Of a DNA stretch of 38,622 bases, positions 14,622-23,045 are shown one piece after another. Under the pieces are notes generated by a model. It had not been told where the DNA came from. It saw only the letters and a list, made by a program, of their open reading frames with translations, and made no database searches. This DNA comes from Candidatus Metaruminococcus caecorum (GTDB lineage Bacteria; Bacillota; Clostridia; Oscillospirales; Ruminococcaceae): NCBI GenBank assembly GCA_904420045.1, contig CAJFTY010000016.1, positions 1 to 38,622 on the forward strand, written 5' to 3'. The stretch's first letter is position 1. Each line of letters begins with the position of its first letter. The translations under genes and the position numbers were made by a program.

Positions 14622-17600
14622 ATGAGGAAAACGAATCGGATGATAGCAGGTATCGTCGCCTTATCCATGACGGCGGGAATCGGTCTGCTTGGGCTCCCGG
14701 CAGGCGCAAGTTCTGACCACTACCAGGCCTCCCGGGAAGCGGCGGCCCAGGGCATGGTGCTTTTGAAAAATGAACATGCGGCCCTGCCGCTTCCCGACAA
14801 AAGCAAGGTCGCGCTGTTCGGTATGAACCAGATCGACTATGTGGACGGGGGAGGAGGCGCCGCCACCGTCAACGCAGAGTACAAGGTAAGCCTTTTGCAG
14901 GGGATGCAAAACAAGGAAAAAGAAGGCAAAGTGGAGCTTTACAAGCCCCTGGTGGACGCGTACACCGCCGCAGATAAAACCGATACCAACCCCAAGGGAC
15001 GCAAAAACCAAATCAATCTGACCGACGAGCTGCTAAACGGCGCCAAGGACTTTGCAGACACCGCCATCATCTCCATCGGGCGGTTCACCGAAGAGGGCAC
15101 CGATATGGAGGAAGGCCCCGGCGGCTATGAGCTCACCCAGGCGGAGCAGGACATGGTGAATAAGGTCTGCGCCGCGGGCTTTGACCGGGTGGCCGTGGTG
15201 TTAAACGTGGCCACAGCGGTGGACACCTCCTGGTTTTACGACAACGAAAACATTGACGCCGCTTTGATGGCGTGGCTGGGCGGCATGGAGGGCGGAAACG
15301 CCATGGCCGACATCCTGTGCGGGGATGTAAACCCCTCCGGCAAGCTCCCCGACACGCTGGTCAAAAGCTTTGAGGATTATCACAGCTCGGATTTCCACGA
15401 GTCTATGGCCTACGTCAACTACACCGAGGACATCTTTGTGGGATACCGCTATTTTGAGACCATCCCCGGCGCCGCCGAAAAGGTCAACTACGAATTCGGC
15501 TACGGGCTTTCCTACACCACCTTCGCCCTGTCCGGCCAGAAGGTGGAGCAGGACGGGGACAACATCAAAGCCACCGTCACCGTGAAAAACACCGGCGGCC
15601 GGGCCGGGCGGGAAGTGGTACAGGTGTACTACTCCGCCCCCCAGGGCAAGCTGGGCAAGGCGGCCAAAGAGCTGGCGGGCTTTGCCAAAACCCGGGAGCT
15701 TTCCCCCGGCGAATCCCAGACCCTGACCGTCACCTTTGCCGTCGACGACATGGCAAGCTACGACGACCTGGGAAAAACCGGCCACAAGTCCGCCTACGTG
15801 ATGGAGGCCGGAGACTACGGCTTTTATGTGGGAACCTCGGTGCGCGACTGTGAAAAGAGCAGCTACGTGTACACCCTGAATGAGCTGAAGGTCGTGGAGC
15901 AATTAAGCCAAAAGCTCACCTCCAAACGTCTGGAAAAACGGCTTTTGGCCGACGGCACCTACGAGGAGCTGGACGCGGAGATCGCCGATACCACCTGTCA
16001 GGTGAAGGCGGAGGGTATCTCCAAAATGGAGTGTGAAAACTACATCGACGCCGACCGCAACATCGCCATTGAGATGCCGGAAACCGGCGCCTGTGTGAGC
16101 TACTTTAACCAGGACCGCTATGTGGTGTACGACCTGCGGGTGGAACAGGCGGGCACCTACAATGTAGTGCTGCGCGCCGCCAACGGCCACGGGCCGCTGA
16201 CCAACTACATGGCGGTGTACGTCAACGACCAAAAGCAGGATGTGAGCACCTACATCGAACAGACTGGTTTTGACAGCGGCAACCGCTGGTTTACCTTTGT
16301 GGACTGCAAGCCCTTTCAGCTAACCCTTCCCGAGGGAAAGGTCAAGCTCAAGCTGGTGTGCACCGTGGGCGAAGGCCCCAACCTGGACTACCTCACCTTT
16401 GAGCGGGTGGGCTCCCAGGCGAAAGCTGCCGCAGCCGCCGTCCCCTCGGGAGAGCCAAACGCGAAAACCACTTTGAAAGCGGCCTCTGCAAGCGCCTCCG
16501 ATGCCGCCGCTTCAGATGACCTGATCCTGCTGGAGGACGTGTACAACAACCCCGATCTCATGGACGCGTTTCTCGACCAGATGACCGTGGAGGGACTGGC
16601 CGAGCTGACCGAGGGGCAGGCGGGCGGAAGCACCGGAGGCATCGGCGGCCTTAGGCGCCTGGGGATTCCCGCGGCAGGCACGGCGGATGGCCCTTTGGGC
16701 CTGCACCTGGGCGGAGAGTACAAGTGCACCTCCTGGCCCTGCGCCATTCTGCTGGCCTCTACCTTTGACACCGACCTGATCCAGGAGATCGCCCAGAAGA
16801 TCGGGGACGAGTGCCTGGATGCGAACATCGACGTGCTGTTGGGGCCCAGCCTGAATATCCACCGCAATCCCTTGTGCGGGCGCAACTTTGAGTACTACTC
16901 CGAGGATCCCCTGGTCTCCGGAAAAATGGCGGCTGCTTTTGTAAAGGGCGTTCAGTCCAAGGGAATTGCCGCCACCATGAAGCACTTTGCCATCAACAAC
17001 AAAGAAAACAACCGGCGGGCCTGCGACAGCCGGGTCACCGAACGAGCGGCACGGGAAATTTACCTGCGGGGCTTCAAAATCGCCATCGACGAGGCGGATC
17101 CCTGGGCAATTATGTCCGCGTACAACCCCATCAACGGCATCAAAGCGTCTATGAACGAAGAACTGCTCACCGGCATCCTGCGGGAAGAATGGGGCTATCA
17201 AGGCCTTGTGATGTCCGACTGGGACACCGGCGCCAGCCACACCCAGGAAGCCTTGGCGGGCGGCGACGTGAAAATGCCCACCGGCAGCCCCAGCGAACTG
17301 GTAAAAGCGGTGAACGACCCCGAAAATCCCCTGACCCGTGAAATCCTGGAGCAGCGGGTGGAAAACGTGCTCAATTTTGTGATGAAAACCCGCGTGTTCT
17401 ACAACCGGCTCCACTACACACCGGACGAAATCTCCGATGGAACCCGCCTGAAGGTGGCGGAAATCTTCTGGGACAAGAGCGACAACGTCAAGGCGGAGGC
17501 CTGCGCCGACGAGGGCGGCGGCCTAAGCCTTGGTTACTGCGAACCCGGCGAATGGCTGACCTATAAAGTCAACGTGAAACAATCCGGCAAATATGACCTG

Positions 17601-18191
17601 CGGGCCCGGGTCGCCTCCGAGCGGGACACCGGCGCGTTCCAGGTGCTGATGGACGGCCAGGTGATCGCCGACTTCCCGGCACAGGCTTCCACCGGCGGCT
17701 GGCAGAGCTGGAAAACCACCGATCCCATTCAGGTGAACCTCACCGCAGGCGAGCACGAGATGAAAATCCTGTTCACCGGCAGTGTGCTCAACTTAAACTG
17801 GCTGGAATTCACCGAAAACCAGGGCGGCGGGGAATCTTCCAGCACCCCTTCGGAACCCAGCAAACCTTCTGAGCCTTCCGAACCATCGAACCCCAGCACC
17901 CCCAGCACCCCCAGCGAGCCTTCCGGGCCATCGGAACCCTCCGCGCCCAGCAAGCCGGAAGAGCCCTCCGGTCCCAGCGAGCCCCAGACGCCCGCGGAGC
18001 CCGAAACGCCCGTCCAGGGCGGGGAAGGGGACAATTCCTCCCAGGGCTCAAACGCCCCTTCGGACGGAAACGGTTCCAACAACCCCGTCACCGGCGGCGC
18101 TTCCATGGCGGTCATCGCCTCGCTGGCGCTGGCAGGCGCCGGAGCAGGTGCATTTGCAATTGCCTCCCATAAACGCCGTGAACAGCGGTGA
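14622..18191 (+). CDS. Wall-anchored GH3 glycoside hydrolase with permuted domain order and two CBM6-like modules
   Basis: The protein has 1189 residues. A signal peptide (about 1-29) is followed by the GH3 alpha/beta C-terminal domain (about 36-260, beginning AAAQGMVLLKN), a fibronectin III-like domain (305-410), a CBM6/35-like module (about 465-597), and only then the GH3 TIM barrel (640-930). The barrel carries KHFA (787-790) and the nucleophile D866 in VMSDWD. A second CBM6-like module (945-1066), a Ser/Glu/Pro stalk (1071-1135), NPVTG (1154-1158), a hydrophobic helix and KRREQR follow. In most GH3 enzymes the barrel comes first; this swapped order is known from some Ruminococcus and Butyrivibrio beta-glucosidases. 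Activity could be beta-glucosidase, beta-xylosidase or arabinofuranosidase; exo-acting at the cell surface. AAAGGA lies seven bases before the ATG. Confidence 0.93.
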   Translation: MRKTNRMIAGIVALSMTAGIGLLGLPAGASSDHYQASREAAAQGMVLLKNEHAALPLPDKSKVALFGMNQIDYVDGGGGAATVNAEYKVSLLQGMQNKEKEGKVELYKPLVDAYTAADKTDTNPKGRKNQINLTDELLNGAKDFADTAIISIGRFTEEGTDMEEGPGGYELTQAEQDMVNKVCAAGFDRVAVVLNVATAVDTSWFYDNENIDAALMAWLGGMEGGNAMADILCGDVNPSGKLPDTLVKSFEDYHSSDFHESMAYVNYTEDIFVGYRYFETIPGAAEKVNYEFGYGLSYTTFALSGQKVEQDGDNIKATVTVKNTGGRAGREVVQVYYSAPQGKLGKAAKELAGFAKTRELSPGESQTLTVTFAVDDMASYDDLGKTGHKSAYVMEAGDYGFYVGTSVRDCEKSSYVYTLNELKVVEQLSQKLTSKRLEKRLLADGTYEELDAEIADTTCQVKAEGISKMECENYIDADRNIAIEMPETGACVSYFNQDRYVVYDLRVEQAGTYNVVLRAANGHGPLTNYMAVYVNDQKQDVSTYIEQTGFDSGNRWFTFVDCKPFQLTLPEGKVKLKLVCTVGEGPNLDYLTFERVGSQAKAAAAAVPSGEPNAKTTLKAASASASDAAASDDLILLEDVYNNPDLMDAFLDQMTVEGLAELTEGQAGGSTGGIGGLRRLGIPAAGTADGPLGLHLGGEYKCTSWPCAILLASTFDTDLIQEIAQKIGDECLDANIDVLLGPSLNIHRNPLCGRNFEYYSEDPLVSGKMAAAFVKGVQSKGIAATMKHFAINNKENNRRACDSRVTERAAREIYLRGFKIAIDEADPWAIMSAYNPINGIKASMNEELLTGILREEWGYQGLVMSDWDTGASHTQEALAGGDVKMPTGSPSELVKAVNDPENPLTREILEQRVENVLNFVMKTRVFYNRLHYTPDEISDGTRLKVAEIFWDKSDNVKAEACADEGGGLSLGYCEPGEWLTYKVNVKQSGKYDLRARVASERDTGAFQVLMDGQVIADFPAQASTGGWQSWKTTDPIQVNLTAGEHEMKILFTGSVLNLNWLEFTENQGGGESSSTPSEPSKPSEPSEPSNPSTPSTPSEPSGPSEPSAPSKPEEPSGPSEPQTPAEPETPVQGGEGDNSSQGSNAPSDGNGSNNPVTGGASMAVIASLALAGAGAGAFAIASHKRREQR

Positions 18192-18243
18192 TCTTCTTTT
18201 CAATCAGAAACACCCCGGAAATAATTTTTCGGGGTGTTTCTGA
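17866..18243 (+). repeat. Stalk-anchor-terminator cassette, copy 1
   Basis: From CTTCTGAGCCTTCCGAACCA in the stalk through the sorting signal, stop codon and terminator, this stretch is nearly the same as 22443-22807. The differences are scattered substitutions and a few in-frame length changes in the stalk. The identity is highest over the last coding bases and the post-stop TGATCTTC. Confidence 0.9.
18204..18243 (+). terminator. Terminator after the GH3 gene
   Basis: TCAGAAACACCCCG pairs with CGGGGTGTTTCTGA, 14 bp, followed by a T-rich sequence. It is a copy of the hairpin at 22764-22807. Confidence 0.9.
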
Positions 18244-18287
18244 TTTCTCTATATTTTTTCAACATTAAAAAATTAAACAATACAAGA

Positions 18288-18316
18288 TTGACAACACAAA
18301 CAAAATGGTGTATGAT
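18288..18316 (+). promoter_or_regulatory. Consensus promoter of the GH127 gene
   Basis: Perfect TTGACA (18288-18293), 17 bases, TATGAT (18311-18316). Transcription would start near 18323, about 60 bases before the ATG. Such a strong core promoter suggests control by repression. Confidence 0.85.
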
Positions 18317-18331
18317 GGATTCATCCGATAT

Positions 18332-18345
18332 CATTAACGTTAATG
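18332..18345 (+). promoter_or_regulatory. Perfect 14-bp palindrome, likely LacI-family operator
   Basis: CATTAACGTTAATG is fully symmetric with a central CG, the form typical of LacI/GalR-type operators. It lies just downstream of the predicted transcription start of the GH127 gene, where a bound repressor would block elongation. No LacI-family gene is in the window. Confidence 0.6.
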
Positions 18346-18382
18346 TATTCTGCGTTATTCAAGAAAGGAGAGGATTGCAGAC

Positions 18383-21300
18383 ATGAAAAAAATTGCTGCG
18401 CTTATGCTTGCGGGCGTTATCGCCCTGGGTTCAGTACCACCGATCCTGTCCGGTGTGCTGTCCGCTTCCGCAGCGGAAATCACCCCTGACGCCGTCAGCG
18501 GGCTCAAGGTCTGGTACGATGCAACCGACCTGAAGCTCAAAGACGGGGATGCCGTGACACGCTGGGAAAACAAGGCGGGCGACCACCGGTTTGACGCTGT
18601 TCAGGCAAATACCGGCAGCCAGCCAGTTTTCACAGCCTCCAGCAAGGTGAACGGAAAAGCGGGCGTTGTGCTTTCCGACGCTGCTTACCTGCAATTGGAA
18701 AACTCGTTTGATTTAAACGACATGTCCATCTTTGCAGTTGTCCACCCGGACCGTTTGGAGGGCGGCGGCGATGACAATCAGATTTTTTCCAAATTGGCCA
18801 ATACAGATCCCTGGAACCATAACTGGTATTTTAATATTAAGGACGCCGGCTTTAACTTCGGCTGGAAGGACGCCGGAGGTTTTCGGGACTACACCGGCGA
18901 AAACCGGGCTTTAACAGCCAACACCAGCTATATTCTCGCCGGTGTAAAACAAGCGGACCAGGGCCGGCTGTATATCAACGGGGAGACGATCGGCAGTCTG
19001 CAAGGGAATACAGGGAACTCCGACGCGGTGCACAACGACCAGCCAATCTATATCGGCGGCGCGGGCGCAGGTAAAAGCATGGACGGCGCCGTGTGCGAAA
19101 TCATCGCTTTCGACCGGGGCCTGTCGCAAGAGGAAACCGCTGGTATTCACGACTATCTATCAAAAAAGTGGGGCATTCGCCAGGAAAACGCCGTGGACGG
19201 AGAGATCCGAATTGGCGGCGAACCCCTGCGAGCGTTTAGCTCCAAAACGTTGCACTATAAGCACACGCTTCCCAAGGGAACCGCGCAGGCGCCGGAGGTC
19301 ACCGCGGATTTTGGCGGTGCCCGCGTCGAGATCGAGCAGGCGAAAACCCCTAACTCGACCGCTTCGGTCACCGTGGACAAAGACGGTGTGCGCCAGACCT
19401 ACACCATTGAATTTTCCGTAATGGAGAAAGAGCTGTTGAATTTGAACAAACCACAAATCGAACAAGTGAAGATCACCGACGGATTCTGGCGGGAAAAGCT
19501 GGATCTGTTTTCCACCACTACCGTTAACCATGTGTTTGACAACTTTGAGGCCACCGGCACCCTGCAAAACTTTCAAAACATTGGAACCGACGGAGCGTCT
19601 CCCAGCCGGAGCACCGATCCCTGGAACGACGGCCTGTTATTTGAAGCGATCCGCGGCGCGTCGGATTTTCTCCGGCAAAAGCCGGACGCCGCCCTTCAAG
19701 CCCGCATCGACGGTTATATCGACATCGTCTATGACGCCGCGATGAAAAGCGGCAACGGGTATTTAAGCACCTGGGCGATGATGGAGCGGCCGGGCCAGTA
19801 TTTTGACGGCACCGGAAACGCGATCCAATACCACGACGCGTACAATTTCGGTTGTATGGCGGAGGCGGCTGTCCACTACTACAAGGCGACCGGAAAAACC
19901 AAGCTTTTGTATGTGGTGACCCGCTTTGCGGAATTTATCGCGGACAACTATGGGTACGGTCAAAAGGCGGACGGCACCGCCAAAATCAACATGGTGCCTT
20001 CTCACGAAGGGCCGGAGGAAATGCTTTTAAAGCTATACGAGCTCTATCGGGATGAACCTGCGCTGAAAGCGAAAATCGAGGCATACAACCCCCAAGCGCC
20101 CCTTTCCATTGATGAAAACGAGTACGCGGACCTGGTGAAATTCTGGATTGAAAACCGCGGCAACTACGAGGGCCGTGTCAACGGGGCCAACTACGGCATT
20201 TACGCGCAGGACCACGCCCGGTATTTCGATCAGACGCGGGGCGAAGGCCACGCAGTGCGCGCCAACCTGTTCTACACCGGCATGGCCGCCGCGGGCATTG
20301 AATTCAAAGACTATACCTATCTTTCCACCGCGGACACCATCTGGCATCATATTCGTGACAAACAAATGTATATCACCGGCGGCGTGGGAGCCGAAGCGGC
20401 CGACGAAGCCTATGGCGCCGACTACGACCTGCCCAACGACGGCTACTGTGAAACCTGCGCCCAGGTGGCGATGGGCTTTTTAAGCGAAAATCTCTCCCGG
20501 GCGTTTGGGGGTTCCGAATACCAGGATGTGCTGGAGCGGTACCTGTATGAAGGCGCTTTGGGCTGCGTGGGCGAAAACGGAAAGACCTTTTATTATCAGC
20601 AGCCTTTGAGCAACGTAAACAATGCCCGGTGGAACTGGCTGGAGCACACCCCCTGCTGCCCGCCCATGTTCTTAAAGTTCTATTCCGAGCTTCCCTCTTA
20701 TATCTATTCGTATGATGATTCCTCGGTTTACCTGAACCAGTTTATCAGCAGCCAAATGGACCTGGACAACGGATTGACGGTGACCCAGACCACAGACATG
20801 CCCTGGGGCGGCACCAGTAAGGTCACCGTCACCGGCGGCAGCACCATCCTGCGCGTGCGGATCCCCAACTGGGTGGAGGAAGACGCCGTTTCAATCCAAA
20901 AAAATTCCACAGCGTATGATTACACAGTGGAAAACGGCTACGCTCTGGTAAAGGTCTCCGACGGAGAAACGGTGGAGATCCAACTCCCCATGAAGGCGCG
21001 GCGGGTCTACTCAAATGAACAGATTGAGGCAAACCAGGGCAAGGTCTCGCTGGCCTACGGCCCTCTGGTCTATACCTTTGAACAGGACGACAACGCCTTT
21101 ATTCCCCGCTTCGGCTCGGGAGAAGGAAACTTGGGCGTCCCCGCCGATGGCAAGCTGACCGCTTCGTACAACAAGGATCTGCTGGGAGGCGTGGTGACCA
21201 TCACCGTTCCGGGAGAATATTACGATTACAATGGAGTCAGACAAAGCTGCACCCTGACGGCAATTCCCTTCTTCGCCCGCTCCAACCGGGAGAGCAGCAC

Positions 21301-22753
21301 CTCCTTTGTCTGGGTGGACGAACAGGTCAAAGCCTCCGGCGGCGGAGCAAAAAGCTGGATGGCGATGGCAGAAGGTACCACCAACGACTTTGGAAACAGC
21401 CCGGCAGCGGCTTTTGACGGGAACGCCTCTACCTGCTGGAAATCCGGTTCCACCGACGAACCGCAGATTCTGGCGGTGGATTTGGGCGGCGTAAAATCCA
21501 TTGGCAAGGTATCCCTTTCCTTCCTGGAGGCCAGAGCCTGGAATTACACGGTGCTCACCTCCAAAGACGGCCGCAGCTTCCAGGAGTTCGCGGTGCAAAA
21601 AAACGCCTCAGAGAAAAAATCCGCCTACGAAAACGCAGGAAACACCGACGCCCGATATGTCGCCGTCCTGTTTTCCGGCGTTCCCCGGGACGATCTGATC
21701 GCAGTGAATGAGATGGCCGTTTACGCGCCGGGCAAAGACCAAAACCTGGCGAAAGCAAAATCCTGCGGGGCGACTTCCTCCTACAATCCGGGCAGCTCGG
21801 TGTTCGCCATGATCGACGGGGACCCCTCTACCCGGTATTGTCCCACCGGCGTGGAAAAACCCCAGACCCTTGTGATGGACCTGGGGGAAATCGCCTCGGT
21901 GACCGGCATGTCCATCCTGTTTGAAAAGCCCTCCCAGTGGAGCTACGCCATCCAAATCTCCACCGATGGCGTTCACTACACCGACTATCAGCGCGAAACC
22001 TTCCATATGACCCAGGACGGCACCGTGCGCAACATCGACAAAGCGGCCAAAGCCCGTTATGTCAAGTTTTCCATCACCGGGACCACCGACGGCGTATGGG
22101 GAAGCGTATGGGAGTTTGATGTAAAAACGCAAACTCCAGTCAAATCCATTTTTCAGCAGATTGTGCAATCCCCCCTCCTCCTGGACGGTCCGGATGGCGT
22201 TGTAGAGGCGGGAAAAACCGTCACTCTTTCCACATCGGCTCAAAACGTGCAAAATCTGCAGTGGCAGGTGGATCAGAACGACGGGAACGGATTTGTACCG
22301 CTCAAGGGAGAAACCGGTAAAACGCTGTCGTTTACCGCCCAAAAGGAACAAAACGGCTACCGCTACCGCCTGATGGCAGAACGCAGTGGTGAAACCGTTT
22401 TTTCAGATGACTTTGTTCTGACGGTGAAAGATCCCAGCGAATCTTCTGAGCCTTCCGAACCATCGAACCCCAGCACCCCCAGCGAGCCTTCCGGGCCATC
22501 GGACCCCTCCGCGCCCAGCGAGCCGGAAGAGCCCTCCGATCCCGGCAAGCCCCAAACGCCCCCGGAGCCCCAGACGCCTTCCCAGGGCGGGGATAACACC
22601 TCCCAGGGCTCAAACGCCCCTTCGGACGGGAACGGTTCAAGGAACCCCGTCACTGGCGGCGCTTCCATGGCTGCAGCCGTCTCGCTGGCGCTGGCGGGCG
22701 CCGGAGCAGGTGCATTTGCAATTGCCTCCCATAAACGCCGTGAACAGCGGTGA
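18383..22753 (+). CDS. Wall-anchored GH127-type beta-L-arabinofuranosidase with LamG and CBM32-like modules
   Basis: The 1456-residue protein has a signal peptide (1-30), a LamG/concanavalin-like domain (36-265), a short beta-domain (270-346) and the GH127 (alpha/alpha)6 barrel plus beta domains (350-965). Compared with HypBA1 of Bifidobacterium longum, the zinc/thiolate site can be assigned: E690 and C692 in YCETCAQ, C758 and C759 in HTPCCPP, with one Cys as nucleophile, and E675 as likely acid/base. Two F5/8-type (CBM32-like) domains (about 985-1115 and 1118-1248), an Ig-like domain (1265-1348), a Ser/Glu/Pro stalk, NPVTG (1421-1425), a hydrophobic helix and KRREQR follow. It should release beta-L-arabinofuranose, e.g. 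from hydroxyproline-rich glycoproteins or pectic chains. GH146 is an alternative family. It is a single-gene unit. Confidence 0.92.
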   Translation: MKKIAALMLAGVIALGSVPPILSGVLSASAAEITPDAVSGLKVWYDATDLKLKDGDAVTRWENKAGDHRFDAVQANTGSQPVFTASSKVNGKAGVVLSDAAYLQLENSFDLNDMSIFAVVHPDRLEGGGDDNQIFSKLANTDPWNHNWYFNIKDAGFNFGWKDAGGFRDYTGENRALTANTSYILAGVKQADQGRLYINGETIGSLQGNTGNSDAVHNDQPIYIGGAGAGKSMDGAVCEIIAFDRGLSQEETAGIHDYLSKKWGIRQENAVDGEIRIGGEPLRAFSSKTLHYKHTLPKGTAQAPEVTADFGGARVEIEQAKTPNSTASVTVDKDGVRQTYTIEFSVMEKELLNLNKPQIEQVKITDGFWREKLDLFSTTTVNHVFDNFEATGTLQNFQNIGTDGASPSRSTDPWNDGLLFEAIRGASDFLRQKPDAALQARIDGYIDIVYDAAMKSGNGYLSTWAMMERPGQYFDGTGNAIQYHDAYNFGCMAEAAVHYYKATGKTKLLYVVTRFAEFIADNYGYGQKADGTAKINMVPSHEGPEEMLLKLYELYRDEPALKAKIEAYNPQAPLSIDENEYADLVKFWIENRGNYEGRVNGANYGIYAQDHARYFDQTRGEGHAVRANLFYTGMAAAGIEFKDYTYLSTADTIWHHIRDKQMYITGGVGAEAADEAYGADYDLPNDGYCETCAQVAMGFLSENLSRAFGGSEYQDVLERYLYEGALGCVGENGKTFYYQQPLSNVNNARWNWLEHTPCCPPMFLKFYSELPSYIYSYDDSSVYLNQFISSQMDLDNGLTVTQTTDMPWGGTSKVTVTGGSTILRVRIPNWVEEDAVSIQKNSTAYDYTVENGYALVKVSDGETVEIQLPMKARRVYSNEQIEANQGKVSLAYGPLVYTFEQDDNAFIPRFGSGEGNLGVPADGKLTASYNKDLLGGVVTITVPGEYYDYNGVRQSCTLTAIPFFARSNRESSTSFVWVDEQVKASGGGAKSWMAMAEGTTNDFGNSPAAAFDGNASTCWKSGSTDEPQILAVDLGGVKSIGKVSLSFLEARAWNYTVLTSKDGRSFQEFAVQKNASEKKSAYENAGNTDARYVAVLFSGVPRDDLIAVNEMAVYAPGKDQNLAKAKSCGATSSYNPGSSVFAMIDGDPSTRYCPTGVEKPQTLVMDLGEIASVTGMSILFEKPSQWSYAIQISTDGVHYTDYQRETFHMTQDGTVRNIDKAAKARYVKFSITGTTDGVWGSVWEFDVKTQTPVKSIFQQIVQSPLLLDGPDGVVEAGKTVTLSTSAQNVQNLQWQVDQNDGNGFVPLKGETGKTLSFTAQKEQNGYRYRLMAERSGETVFSDDFVLTVKDPSESSEPSEPSNPSTPSEPSGPSDPSAPSEPEEPSDPGKPQTPPEPQTPSQGGDNTSQGSNAPSDGNGSRNPVTGGASMAAAVSLALAGAGAGAFAIASHKRREQR

Positions 22754-22807
22754 TCTTCCTTTTAACCAGAAACACCCCGGAAATGATTTTCCGGGGTGTT
22801 TCTGGTT
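22443..22807 (+). repeat. Stalk-anchor-terminator cassette, copy 2
   Basis: Second copy of 17866-18243, attached to an unrelated catalytic gene. The shared part covers the Ser/Pro stalk, NPVTG motif, membrane helix, basic tail, stop and terminator. Confidence 0.9.
22764..22807 (+). terminator. Terminator after the GH127 gene
   Basis: A perfect 17-bp stem, AACCAGAAACACCCCGG and its complement, has a ten-base loop. It is directly followed by a second hairpin. Confidence 0.9.
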
Positions 22808-22834
22808 GAGCGTGTCGACTTTTTCGACACGCTC
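22808..22834. terminator. Second hairpin directly after the GH127 terminator
   Basis: GAGCGTGTCGA (22808-22818) pairs with TCGACACGCTC (22824-22834) around a CTTTT loop. It abuts the first terminator with no gap and belongs to the following non-coding element. Confidence 0.7.
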
Positions 22835-23045
22835 CCCACGGACAAACGAAATCGCTTGCGGCTGCGCCTTGCTCTTCGTTTTCCACCTTTTCGGCGAAAA
22901 TCAGCTCCACAAATGGTTTTACCGTTTGTTCACCGCTGCTTTCTTTTTCAAAGAGTCACCGCAGCGGCACATGTCCGCCTACGTGACAAAATTTATAAAT
23001 ACGGCAATTTATAGTTTTGTTGTCCACTGTCTTTGTGCAGGGCAG
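22835..23045. other. Non-coding stretch with degenerate coding-like sequence
   Basis: No intact gene is here. On the - strand, short broken reading segments resemble protein, e.g. one ending CGDSLKKKAAVNKR-stop and another reading SPKRWKTKSKAQPQA through the hairpin. I have an impression that such segments recur in genomes of this group as a dispersed repeat, but cannot check it. It separates the GH127 gene from the second AraC gene. Confidence 0.4.

Noticed and set aside
17850-18050. The Ser/Pro-rich DNA repeats as a CRISPR-like or other repeat array
   Set aside because: They are imperfect codon-level repeats encoding a protein stalk, with no spacers of equal length. No CRISPR array or cas gene was found anywhere in the window.
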